A program made the translations under genes and the position numbers. 8,099 nucleotides of DNA from an uncultured Bacilli bacterium (lineage in GTDB: Bacteria; Bacillota_I; Bacilli_A; RF39; UBA660): assembly GCA_947632685.1 (NCBI GenBank), contig CANRQD010000060.1, positions 1 to 8,099 of the forward strand, given 5' to 3'. Each line of letters starts with the position of its first letter. Positions within the stretch are counted from its first letter, which is position 1. The notes below the pieces were generated by a model. That model saw only the letters and a program-made list of their open reading frames with translations, was not told the origin of the DNA and searched no databases. This document shows, piece after piece, positions 1 through 6,787 of this stretch.

Positions 1-18
1 TCATAACTAAATTATACA

Positions 19-45
19 ACAAAAGAAAACAACCTCAAAGAGGTT
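19..45 (-). terminator. Intrinsic terminator of the leftward ZIP transporter gene
   Basis: Read on the minus strand, a perfect 6-bp stem AACCTC/GAGGTT with a TTT loop (45-31) is followed by a T-rich run GTTTTCTTTTG. It lies about 29 bases past the stop codon of the ZIP gene, so it is the natural end of that transcript. The T tract is interrupted, so efficiency may be moderate. Confidence 0.6.
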
Positions 46-48
46 GGC

Positions 49-75
49 GAATGAAATTTATTTCATTCTTTTTTT
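49..75 (+). terminator. Intrinsic terminator for a + strand gene left of the window
   Basis: A 9-bp perfect stem GAATGAAAT/ATTTCATTC (49-57 with 60-68) with a 2-base TT loop is followed directly by seven T residues (69-75) on the + strand. It overlaps the stop codon of the convergent ZIP gene. No + strand coding sequence is visible in 1-73, so the gene it ends lies outside the window. Confidence 0.65.
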
Positions 76-874
76 ATCCTAAAGCAATATCCATAATCAT
101 CATAATAGAAAAACCTATTAATGTAAATAATGCCATAATTTCTTTTCTTTTATTAGTTTGGCTTTCAGGAATTAATTCTTCAACTACTACATAAATCATA
201 GCGCCTGCTGCAAAAGCTAATAAATATGGTAATAACATTCTTATTTTAATAACTAATATGGCTCCAATAACACCTGAAATAGGTTCAACTATACCACTTA
301 ATTGACCATAAAAAAATGATTTAGTTCTAGAATATCCTTCTCTTCTAAGAGGAACACTTACTGCCATACCTTCAGGAAAATTTTGTAAACCAATACCTAG
401 TGCTAACATCCAAGCTGATAAAATACTAGCTTCATTAAGACCATAGAATAGTGAACCAAAAGCAACTCCAACAGCAAGACCTTCTGGAATATTATGAAGT
501 GTTATAGAGATTATTAACATCAAACATCTTTTAAAACTTGAATTATTAGTAAGTGATTTTTTTCTTTCAACAGCATCAAATAATTTATCGCCTATAAAAA
601 GTAAAATACCACCAAATATTACTCCAACTGCACATACAATCCAAGCAGTTAATTTTAAATTGTTAGCCATTTCTATTGCAGGTGATAGTAGTGAAAAAAA
701 TGAAGCAGCAATCATAACACCAGCTGCAAATCCTAGCATTGCATCCATTACATTTTTATTTATTTTTTTAAAGACAAATACAATTGATGCTCCAAGTGCT
801 GTTATTAACCAAGTGAATGTAGTAGCTATTAATGCCTGTATAGGATAATTTAAATTATTAAAAAAATCTAGCAT
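74..874 (-). CDS. ZIP-family divalent metal transporter (GufA/ZupT-like)
   Basis: A 266-residue inner-membrane transporter expected to import zinc or other divalent metals (iron, manganese) into the cytoplasm. About eight hydrophobic segments are visible. The two ZIP signature motifs are present: HNIPEG at residues 127-132 (fourth segment) and QNFPEG at 164-169 (fifth), whose His, Asn and Glu side chains form the binuclear metal site in the family. A Glu-Pro at 197-198 and an EEL-IPE element at 232-237 are further acidic positions typical of the GufA/ZupT branch. The long His-rich loop of plant ZIPs is absent. The start chosen is the ATG at 874-872, because GGAGG (884-880) sits 5 bases ahead of it; an in-frame TTG at 886-884 overlaps that ribosome site. 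The gene is monocistronic, divergent from ftsW, and ends in its own terminator. The metal specificity cannot be read from sequence. The family assignment is firm. Confidence 0.95.
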   Translation of the reverse strand: MLDFFNNLNYPIQALIATTFTWLITALGASIVFVFKKINKNVMDAMLGFAAGVMIAASFFSLLSPAIEMANNLKLTAWIVCAVGVIFGGILLFIGDKLFDAVERKKSLTNNSSFKRCLMLIISITLHNIPEGLAVGVAFGSLFYGLNEASILSAWMLALGIGLQNFPEGMAVSVPLRREGYSRTKSFFYGQLSGIVEPISGVIGAILVIKIRMLLPYLLAFAAGAMIYVVVEELIPESQTNKRKEIMALFTLIGFSIMMIMDIALG

Positions 875-985
875 ATAAACCTCCAAGTCTAAAATAGTTT
901 ATGTATAATAATAATTTATGTGTAGTTATAATTTAGTTAAGTTCTTTTTTTTATATATAAATAATAAAATATATTAGGTGATATC
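875..985. promoter_or_regulatory. Divergent promoter region between the ZIP gene and ftsW
   Basis: This 111-base A+T-rich spacer must carry start signals for both genes. On the + strand two exact TATAAT hexamers (904-909 and 927-932) are possible -10 elements for ftsW, but neither has a convincing -35 box at 16-18 bases. On the minus strand TATTAT (910-905) and TATACA (907-902) are possible -10 elements for the ZIP gene, also without a clear -35. The ftsW ribosome site AGGTGAT lies at 976-982 and the ZIP ribosome site GGAGG at 884-880. No metal-regulator operator (long inverted repeat) was recognised. The exact promoters are undecided. Confidence 0.3.
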
Positions 986-2083
986 ATGAAAAAAAGAATA
1001 GATATTTTCCTTTTTATTGCAGTTATTTTATTAATACTATTTGGAATAGTTATGATTTATTCAGCATCTTCTATATGGGCAAATTATAAATTTAATGATA
1101 GTTTTTACTATGTAAAAAGGCAACTTATTTTTGCGGGTTTAGGTGTATTTTTAATGATATTTATATCTAGAATTGATTATAATTTGTATTATAATAAAGC
1201 AAATATAATTTTAATTATATGTTTTATTTTACTTGTTTTAGTAGCAATACCTGGTATTGGTAGTATTAGAAATGGTAGTCGTAGTTGGTTTGGCATAGGA
1301 TCTTTTGGAATTCAACCTAGTGAAGCTGCAAAACTTGGGATGATAATATTTACAAGTAAGTATTTAACAAATAGTAATAAATTTATTAAAAGTTATAAAA
1401 AAGGTGTATTTCCTATTTTATTTATATTATTTATTTTTTTTGGACTTATTATGTTACAACCAGATTTAGGTACAGGAATGATTTTAGTTATATCAATAAT
1501 TTCACTTTTATTTATTGCAGGTGTTAATATGAAATTTTTTATAGTAAGTGGAATTATAGGATTATTAGGTATAGTTATCCTAATTTTAATCGCACCATAT
1601 CGAATGGATAGAATAACATCTTTTATAAATCCTTGGCAAGATCCATTAGGAACAGGTTTTCAAATAATCCAAAGTTTATATGCTATAGGGCCAGGTGGAT
1701 TATTAGGTATGGGATTTCAAAATTCTATTCAAAAACATTTTTATTTACCAGAACCACAAACAGATTTTATTTTTTCAATAATATCAGAAGAATTTGGAAT
1801 AATGGGTGCAATAATAGTAGTGGGATTATTTGCTTTTATAATATATAGAGGTTTAAAAATAGCTTTAAATGCTAAAGATCATTTTTCTAAATATTTAGCT
1901 TTTGGAATGATGTTTCAATTAGCCTTTCAAGCAATATTAAACTTAATGGTGGTCATTGGTATGATTCCAGTAACAGGAGTCACTTTACCTTTTCTAAGTT
2001 ATGGAGGATCAAGTTTATTAATAACTATGGTATCAATAGGAATTGTTTTAAATATATCTAGATTTCAAGATAAAAAGAACTGA
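986..2083 (+). CDS. ftsW: FtsW/SpoVE-type SEDS peptidoglycan glycan polymerase
   Basis: A 365-residue multi-pass membrane protein of the SEDS family (about ten segments). It polymerises lipid II into glycan strands together with a class B penicillin-binding protein at the septum. Family landmarks are in order: the IYSAS motif at the end of the first segment (24-28), YYVKRQ at 41-46, the QPSE motif at 110-113 preceded by an RNGSRSWF stretch, QPDLGTG at 158-164, the extracellular loop with LPEPQTD whose Asp260 matches the catalytic aspartate of FtsW/RodA, and the C-terminal PFLSYGGSS at 335-343. The RQ after the first segment and the loop sequence favour FtsW/SpoVE over RodA, as does murG downstream. 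The length is close to the compact SpoVE form. AGGTGAT precedes the ATG by 3 bases. The TGA stop lies in the loop of a hairpin, so the gene probably ends its own transcript. RodA or a sporulation paralogue remains a less likely alternative. Confidence 0.92.
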   Translation: MKKRIDIFLFIAVILLILFGIVMIYSASSIWANYKFNDSFYYVKRQLIFAGLGVFLMIFISRIDYNLYYNKANIILIICFILLVLVAIPGIGSIRNGSRSWFGIGSFGIQPSEAAKLGMIIFTSKYLTNSNKFIKSYKKGVFPILFILFIFFGLIMLQPDLGTGMILVISIISLLFIAGVNMKFFIVSGIIGLLGIVILILIAPYRMDRITSFINPWQDPLGTGFQIIQSLYAIGPGGLLGMGFQNSIQKHFYLPEPQTDFIFSIISEEFGIMGAIIVVGLFAFIIYRGLKIALNAKDHFSKYLAFGMMFQLAFQAILNLMVVIGMIPVTGVTLPFLSYGGSSLLITMVSIGIVLNISRFQDKKN

Positions 2084-2096
2084 TGTTCTTTTGTTA
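2073..2096 (+). terminator. Weak intrinsic terminator overlapping the ftsW stop codon
   Basis: An 8-bp perfect stem AAAAGAAC/GTTCTTTT (2073-2080 with 2085-2092) has the loop TGAT, which contains the TGA stop of ftsW. It is followed by GTTATT. Only two G-C pairs strengthen the stem and the T tract is short, so termination may be partial. The strong promoter just downstream supports a transcript boundary here. Confidence 0.45.
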
Positions 2097-2128
2097 TTCT
2101 GTTTAATATTTCAAATATTCGTTATTTC

Positions 2129-2157
2129 TTGACAAAAACCTACTTTTATGATATAAT
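2129..2157 (+). promoter_or_regulatory. Perfect sigma-A promoter with extended -10
   Basis: TTGACA (2129-2134) and TATAAT (2152-2157) match both consensus boxes exactly and are separated by 17 bases, the optimal spacing. A TG at 2149-2150 one base before the -10 box adds an extended -10 element. Transcription should start near 2164, leaving a leader of about 24 bases before the transglycosylase-like gene. No operator-like repeat was recognised over it, which suggests strong constitutive expression (inference). Confidence 0.9.
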
Positions 2158-2169
2158 TTCACAGGTATT

Positions 2170-2187
2170 AAAAAAGGGGGTTTTTAT
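2170..2187 (+). promoter_or_regulatory. Unusual ribosome binding site: G5 flanked by A and T runs
   Basis: The leader contains A6-G5-T5 (2170-2185), so the AAGGGGG Shine-Dalgarno core lies 7 bases before the ATG at 2188. The A and T runs could pair into a weak 5-bp stem presenting the five G residues in the loop. It is the most G-rich run in its surroundings and fixes the start codon of the downstream gene. Confidence 0.6.
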
Positions 2188-3168
2188 ATGAATAATAACG
2201 ATTATAATAATATCCATCAAACTTTACTAGATGAATATTTTAATAAACAAAAGTCAAAGAAGAATAATATAACTAAAAAATTAATAAATAATATTTATAT
2301 ATTTAGTACAGTAGTAGCTCTTTCTCTTTCAGGATTTAATCTTGTTAAATCTGCTAATTATGATAATGATGTAAAAGTAGTTAGTAATGTAGAGAATACT
2401 GACCTTAATTCAAAAAATTTAGAATCAGGTAAAATTATAAAACTAAATCAATCAATATTTGAAGAAATGAGAAAAAATTCTGAAGAAGCATATTCTAACT
2501 ATTTAAAATTAAAAAAGAAAATAAAAAAAGCAGAAAAACAACAAGTTCTATATAATTTTAAAAAGATAAAGTCATTGGACGATATTTTAGAAAGACAAAA
2601 AGAGTTAGAAAGCCTAAATTTAACAAAAAAAGATAAATTATATAAAGACTGTAAACTTCCAGCAGATCTACAATGGTTTATATTTGAACAATCATTTTTA
2701 AATAAGGTACCTACTGATTTAGGATTATCAATTATTGACACAGAAACTAGAGGACAATTTAATTCTAGTGGATTATCATCATACAATGTTTGGGATGGAA
2801 GTTATGATTTAGGTTTAACTCAGCAAAATACTAAAAGTTCAGTCTTAAAGTTTTGTGAAAAATATAATGTTAGTTATGAAAAAGCTTGTAAATTAATAAA
2901 AAATAATGATTATGTAAATATAGTAAGTTGCTTTTTAGAATTTGAGGAAATTGAAACACGAGTTAAAGATTATGATCCTATAGAATATGCGGGTTGTTAC
3001 AATGGTTGGGTATTATGGAGAGAAAAAGAGATATCAAGAGATTATGTAGAAATATTTAAAAAAGCATATTATAATAAATATACAAAATATCATAATGTAA
3101 CAAGTAAAAAAGAAATAAAAGAAAAAATAAATAAAAATTCAAAAGTACTATCAAAGGTTAAATATTAG
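2188..3168 (+). CDS. Membrane-anchored lytic transglycosylase-like (SLT/lysozyme-fold) protein
   Basis: A 326-residue protein. An Asn- and Lys-rich N-terminus (1-33) is followed by one hydrophobic segment (about 34-54), giving a type II anchor or uncleaved signal. A charged, helix-prone stretch with coiled-coil character follows (about 88-150). The C-terminal domain (about 155-300) resembles soluble lytic transglycosylases: a hydrophobic helix ending in IIDTETRGQF, where Glu186 matches the catalytic Glu; GLTQQN at 209-214, matching the family GLMQIN motif; and AGCYNGW around 268-274, matching the AYNxG motif. It would cleave the MurNAc-GlcNAc bond of peptidoglycan outside the membrane. It has five cysteines, all in the predicted exterior part. 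It is the first gene behind the strong promoter and is followed 14 bases later by the metallopeptidase-like gene, so they form an operon. The match is by motif only; a non-catalytic wall-binding role is possible. Confidence 0.65.
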   Translation: MNNNDYNNIHQTLLDEYFNKQKSKKNNITKKLINNIYIFSTVVALSLSGFNLVKSANYDNDVKVVSNVENTDLNSKNLESGKIIKLNQSIFEEMRKNSEEAYSNYLKLKKKIKKAEKQQVLYNFKKIKSLDDILERQKELESLNLTKKDKLYKDCKLPADLQWFIFEQSFLNKVPTDLGLSIIDTETRGQFNSSGLSSYNVWDGSYDLGLTQQNTKSSVLKFCEKYNVSYEKACKLIKNNDYVNIVSCFLEFEEIETRVKDYDPIEYAGCYNGWVLWREKEISRDYVEIFKKAYYNKYTKYHNVTSKKEIKEKINKNSKVLSKVKY

Positions 3169-3182
3169 AAGAAGGTATTACT

Positions 3183-4793
3183 ATGTCAAAAAAAATTAAA
3201 GATGAAACAAAGACAAAACAAATACTAAGATATATTTCTCTATCTATGTGGATTTTTATTTATTCTTTAGTCATGAACCCTAATAAAACTAATAAAGATT
3301 TACCAATAGTAACAAGTATAGATGAATTATCTTATGATGATGATATTACAAAAGATAGCTTATTAAAACAATTAGAAGAAAATATTTATTTAAATGACAA
3401 AGATAAAAAAGATATTGTTGATTTTATAAATTATCAGTATGAATATTATCCAAAAAATAACTTTTTCAAGTTGTTTAATAATTTAGACACTATAAAAATT
3501 GAATATAAAGATTCTTTTAATAATAAAGACTGTGCAGGACAATATGATTCTTATGATAATAAAATATATATGTTAGATAGTGGTAATAATAAAAAAGAAG
3601 TATTATTTCATGAACTTACTCATTCATGTACTGATACAATTTATGACAATAAGCTAGTTGCAAATAAATCATATTTAGCAAGTGATTATCACTATTATAG
3701 CGGAGTAAATGAAATGTTTTGTGAATATTTTTCGACTAGAGATACAAATAAATTTATTGGTTATCAAAATATGACTTATGCGGAAGCAATAATTGCTTTA
3801 ACCGGTTATACTTATGATGATTATTGTAATAAGGATTTAAAATATCTAGAATCCCTTTTAAATGCTAATGGTCTAAATGGACATGAAATTTTTGAATATT
3901 TAGATGAAATAAAATGTAATACAAAGTTACAATATAATGATGAATATATGAAAAAATATAGTATAAATTATACAAAAGAATTAAAAAACATTTGTTATCA
4001 AAAAGTAATAGAAAAATTTAAAGATAGTTCCTATGAAAATATCAATGATTATATAGAATCTATTAGGAAGATAATACCTGGTGAAGATAGTGATTTTATT
4101 AATTATATAAATACTAATAGTAAGTATATTGAAGATGTTAAAAGAGAAAAAAAGTATACATATGAAGAAATTAAACCATATATTATAAAAAATATTTTAT
4201 TAGAATCTGGTCTTGTTGAAATTGGTAAAAATCTAGATTTATCAGAATATGATTTAGAAAAAATAGATGGTAGATTAGAATTAACTTATAATGATAATAT
4301 AGTAGATGCAGTAAGTGATAAAGTTAGTTATTATGAAAATTTTATTAATAGTAGACAAGATGAAAATACAGAAAGTTTTAATAATAGGTGTTATACAATA
4401 AATGATAGAGGTTATTTAATAAGTCATATAAATTATAATATGTATAACATCTTTAATGAATATTTTGATAAAATAAAATTATGTATAATAAATGAAATAA
4501 AAAAAGAAAACAATATAAAAGAAAAAATAAATTTATTAATAGGTTTTGATGAAGAAGAAAAAAGACCAGGTTTATATTATAATTTAGATAATAATAAATT
4601 TAAAATACCAACTGAAGTTGATGGTGATGATATTTATTCATTATATCTTTATCTAAATATAACTGATGTTTTTGATAGTAATTTTTCTGAAAAATATAAT
4701 TTATTATATGATAAAATATCATTATATAATGAAGGACTATTAAATAAATTTCCAAAATATAATATAGATAATGGATATCAATTAAGAAAATAA
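3183..4793 (+). CDS. Membrane-anchored gluzincin-like zinc metallopeptidase
   Basis: A 536-residue protein with a short Lys-rich start, one hydrophobic segment (about 15-31), and a large hydrophilic part predicted outside the cell. The catalytic site is visible: HELTH at 143-147 (the HExxH zinc motif with Glu144 as general base) and GVNEMFCEYF at 174-183. There Asn176-Glu177, 30 residues on, fits the third zinc ligand of gluzincins, as in the thermolysin NExxSD element. The remaining 350 or so residues (185-536) are acidic, Asn- and Tyr-rich and match no family I recognise. Eight cysteines occur outside the membrane, two beside the zinc site (149, 180). The ribosome site AAGGT (3172-3176) and the 14-base gap mean it is co-transcribed with the transglycosylase-like gene. 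The substrate is unknown: peptidoglycan cross-bridges, the partner hydrolase or surface proteins are all possible. Confidence 0.7.
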   Translation: MSKKIKDETKTKQILRYISLSMWIFIYSLVMNPNKTNKDLPIVTSIDELSYDDDITKDSLLKQLEENIYLNDKDKKDIVDFINYQYEYYPKNNFFKLFNNLDTIKIEYKDSFNNKDCAGQYDSYDNKIYMLDSGNNKKEVLFHELTHSCTDTIYDNKLVANKSYLASDYHYYSGVNEMFCEYFSTRDTNKFIGYQNMTYAEAIIALTGYTYDDYCNKDLKYLESLLNANGLNGHEIFEYLDEIKCNTKLQYNDEYMKKYSINYTKELKNICYQKVIEKFKDSSYENINDYIESIRKIIPGEDSDFINYINTNSKYIEDVKREKKYTYEEIKPYIIKNILLESGLVEIGKNLDLSEYDLEKIDGRLELTYNDNIVDAVSDKVSYYENFINSRQDENTESFNNRCYTINDRGYLISHINYNMYNIFNEYFDKIKLCIINEIKKENNIKEKINLLIGFDEEEKRPGLYYNLDNNKFKIPTEVDGDDIYSLYLYLNITDVFDSNFSEKYNLLYDKISLYNEGLLNKFPKYNIDNGYQLRK

Positions 4794-4824
4794 AGATTAT
4801 AAATCTATTTTCTTTTTTATTTTG
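4784..4824 (+). terminator. Intrinsic terminator ending the hydrolase-peptidase operon
   Basis: A 9-bp perfect outer stem AAGAAAATA/TATTTTCTT (4784-4792 with 4806-4814) and a 3-bp inner stem GAT/ATC (4795-4797 with 4803-4805) are followed by TTTTATTTT. The stem includes the last codons and part of the TAA stop (4791-4793) of the metallopeptidase-like gene. Confidence 0.75.
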
Positions 4825-4865
4825 TTAGTTTTTATAAATTTTATGGTATACTAACTATAGGTGAT
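4822..4865 (+). promoter_or_regulatory. Extended -10 promoter and ribosome site of the FemABX gene
   Basis: TATACT (4847-4852) is preceded by TG at 4844-4845, giving an extended -10. A possible -35 TTGTTA (4822-4827) is 19 bases away, so the extended -10 probably carries the promoter. The expected start point is near 4859, exactly where the Shine-Dalgarno AGGTGAT (4859-4865) begins; the leader would be only about 10 bases before the ATG at 4869. Confidence 0.65.
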
Positions 4866-4868
4866 TAT

Positions 4869-6158
4869 ATGGAATTTAGAGAACTTTCAGAAAAAGAATT
4901 TGATAATTTTGCAAAAACACATAAAAATGCCAGTTTTAATCAAACAAGTAATTGGGGTAAATTAAAAAAATATAATAATTGGGATTATGTTTTTTTAGGT
5001 TTAGTTGATAAAAAACATATAGTTGCAGCAACGCTACTTTTATCTAAAATGACACCAGTTAAGAAAAAAATGTTTTATGCACCACGTGGCTTTTTAATAA
5101 ATTATAAAAATTATAACTTGTTAAAAGAATTTACTAATAATATAAAAAAATATGCTAAAGAAAATAATGGAATATTTGTAAAAATAGATCCTTATATAAG
5201 TTATCAAGAAAGAGATATAGATGGTAATATAGTACCAGATGGTGATAATAATAAAGATTCATATAAAAATTTAATAGACTTAGGCTATAAGCATTTTGGT
5301 TTTAATGTCATGCAAGAAACACTTCAACCAAGATGGATATTTGTTACGGATACTAAAGATAAAACAGTAGAAGATGTATTTAAAAATATGGATTCTAAAA
5401 CAAGACAAATTATTAGAAAAAATGAAAGACTTTGTATTAAAACTCGTGAAATAGGTTATGATGAATTAGATAAATTTAAAGATATAATGGCTCATACTGG
5501 AGATAGAAGAAAATTCATTGATAGACCATTTTCATATTATCAAAATATGTATAAAACATTACATGATGATGGAATATTAAAGATATTGGTTGCAGAGCTT
5601 CATACTAAAGAATTAGTAAATACTTATAAAAAAGAAATAAAACAATTAAAAGAAGAATTAAAATTACGAAAAAGTAAACACGACAATGGTCTTAAGATGA
5701 ATGAAAATAAATACTTAACTAAGCAAAAAGAAGATGAAGCTAATATTGAAAGAATTAATAAAAAACTAAAAGAAGCAGAAGAATTAAGAAAAAATAATGG
5801 TGATATAATATTACTTGGTGGTATACTATTTTTAATTTATGGAAATGAAGTAGTATCATTAGTTGGTGGATCTTATGATAAATATATGGAATATCAATCA
5901 GCTTATACTGTTCATTGGGAAGGTTGTAAATATGCTATAGAAAATGGTTATTCTAGATATAATTTCTATGGAATAACAGGTGATTTTAATCCCGAAAATC
6001 CTTTATATGGATTATATTTATTTAAAAGAGGTTATGGTGGTAAAGTAGTTGAGTTAATTGGAGAATTTGACTTGGTTATATCTAAATTTTGGTATTTATT
6101 ATATAAAATTGCTTTTAAACTATATCATGGAATAAAAAATATTAAAAATAGGGAATAA
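4869..6158 (+). CDS. FemABX-family peptidoglycan bridge aminoacyltransferase
   Basis: A 429-residue cytoplasmic enzyme expected to transfer amino acids from aminoacyl-tRNA to the lysine or other side chain of the lipid II stem peptide, building the interpeptide bridge. Features of the family: two GNAT-like halves (about 1-150 and 155-240 plus 310-400); FNQTSNWG near the N-terminus; YAPRGF at 70-75; the MQETLQPRW-type segment at 148-156; a KTRQIIRKNER basic stretch at 177-187; a long charged coiled-coil arm at about 245-310, as in staphylococcal FemA; and the closing YNFYGITGDF and LFKRGYGGKVVELIGEFD segments (364-401). A hydrophobic, aromatic tail (403-420) may touch the membrane. It starts its own transcript and runs on into the next gene after 30 bases without a terminator. 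Bridge composition cannot be predicted. The placement between ftsW and murG supports a wall role. Confidence 0.92.
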   Translation: MEFRELSEKEFDNFAKTHKNASFNQTSNWGKLKKYNNWDYVFLGLVDKKHIVAATLLLSKMTPVKKKMFYAPRGFLINYKNYNLLKEFTNNIKKYAKENNGIFVKIDPYISYQERDIDGNIVPDGDNNKDSYKNLIDLGYKHFGFNVMQETLQPRWIFVTDTKDKTVEDVFKNMDSKTRQIIRKNERLCIKTREIGYDELDKFKDIMAHTGDRRKFIDRPFSYYQNMYKTLHDDGILKILVAELHTKELVNTYKKEIKQLKEELKLRKSKHDNGLKMNENKYLTKQKEDEANIERINKKLKEAEELRKNNGDIILLGGILFLIYGNEVVSLVGGSYDKYMEYQSAYTVHWEGCKYAIENGYSRYNFYGITGDFNPENPLYGLYLFKRGYGGKVVELIGEFDLVISKFWYLLYKIAFKLYHGIKNIKNRE

Positions 6159-6188
6159 TATAGCTAAATAAGAAGAGTAGGTGTAAAT

Positions 6189-6767
6189 ATGTTAAATATA
6201 ATTAAATATAGAAAAAAAGAGGTATTAATAATAATTTTTATTCTATCGTTTGCTTTAATTGCAACATATAATATATATTATAAATTTAGTAGTAGTGAAA
6301 GTACAGATTATAATACTGATACATTAGATGTTACATTTAATCAAAAAAATGGAGATCAGATTAATATATTAAAAATTATTCCTGTAACTGATTCAGTAGG
6401 TTTATCATCTAAATCATATAATTTTACTATAAAAAATAATACTAAAAAAAGTATAAAATATTCAATAAATATATTTGATAATAATAAATTGTATAAAAAA
6501 GATGATTGTTTTAATTATAGTATTCCTAAAAATATTATAAAATTTTCTATACATAATAATAAAGAAAAATCTAATATTTATAATTTAAGCGATTTAATAA
6601 ATGGAAATGTTGTAAATAGAATAATAAAAGCTAATAGTGAAGAAGAGTATACTGTAAGAGTATGGATTAGTAATGATGCTACTCAAACAACTGGTACTAA
6701 AATGCATTATCATGGTATTATAAAAGTAGTTGATGAAGGAACCTTAGTAGCAACGACAATTAAGTAA
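6189..6767 (+). CDS. Small membrane-anchored protein, divergent camelysin/TasA-like paralogue
   Basis: A 192-residue protein with one hydrophobic segment (about 11-30) after a Lys/Arg-rich start and a beta-rich exterior part. It has no clear signal peptidase site, so it is probably anchored. It is a paralogue of the next gene. Shared blocks are IPVTDSVGLSSKSY (64-77), an N-N/T block (82-95), an acidic DD-Cys (Cys107, its only cysteine), and VRVWIS followed by HYHGIIKV (156-180). The resemblance to camelysin/TasA (CalY-like) comes mainly through its neighbour, whose start is more typical. A GTAGGTG ribosome site precedes the ATG, and it is co-transcribed with the FemABX gene. Function is unknown: a surface fibre subunit, a regulator or assembly partner for its paralogue are the options. 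No SipW-type signal peptidase is in the window. Confidence 0.6.
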   Translation: MLNIIKYRKKEVLIIIFILSFALIATYNIYYKFSSSESTDYNTDTLDVTFNQKNGDQINILKIIPVTDSVGLSSKSYNFTIKNNTKKSIKYSINIFDNNKLYKKDDCFNYSIPKNIIKFSIHNNKEKSNIYNLSDLINGNVVNRIIKANSEEEYTVRVWISNDATQTTGTKMHYHGIIKVVDEGTLVATTIK

Positions 6768-6787
6768 ATTAATTGTTGTTTTTATTT
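6752..6787 (+). terminator. Intrinsic terminator with the stop codon in its loop
   Basis: A 12-bp stem (6752-6763 with 6769-6780, one G-U pair) has the loop GTAAA, which contains the TAA stop (6765-6767) of the upstream gene. TTTATTT follows. It ends the FemABX operon; its T tract overlaps the -35 box of the next promoter. Confidence 0.75.

Noticed and set aside
660..848. Open frame of 62 codons on the + strand
   Set aside because: It lies wholly antisense inside the ZIP transporter gene, has no ribosome site, and has the composition of a shadow frame.
875..886. Upstream TTG start for the ZIP transporter (four extra residues)
   Set aside because: The extra codons are themselves the GGAGG ribosome site for the ATG at 874-872.
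875..985. A riboswitch or metal-responsive operator upstream of the ZIP gene or ftsW
   Set aside because: No conserved aptamer features or long inverted repeat could be seen; the region is only A+T-rich spacer.
1633..1848. Open frame of 71 codons on the + strand
   Set aside because: It is an out-of-frame shadow within ftsW, whose catalytic motifs are intact in the main frame.
2081..2190. Reading TGA as tryptophan, which would extend ftsW past its stop
   Set aside because: The extension would run through a hairpin and a consensus promoter; FtsW ends normally at the TGA, and all tryptophans in the window are TGG.
2499..2786. Open frame of 95 codons on the minus strand
   Set aside because: It is antisense to the transglycosylase-like gene, has no ribosome site, and gives a low-complexity Phe-rich product.
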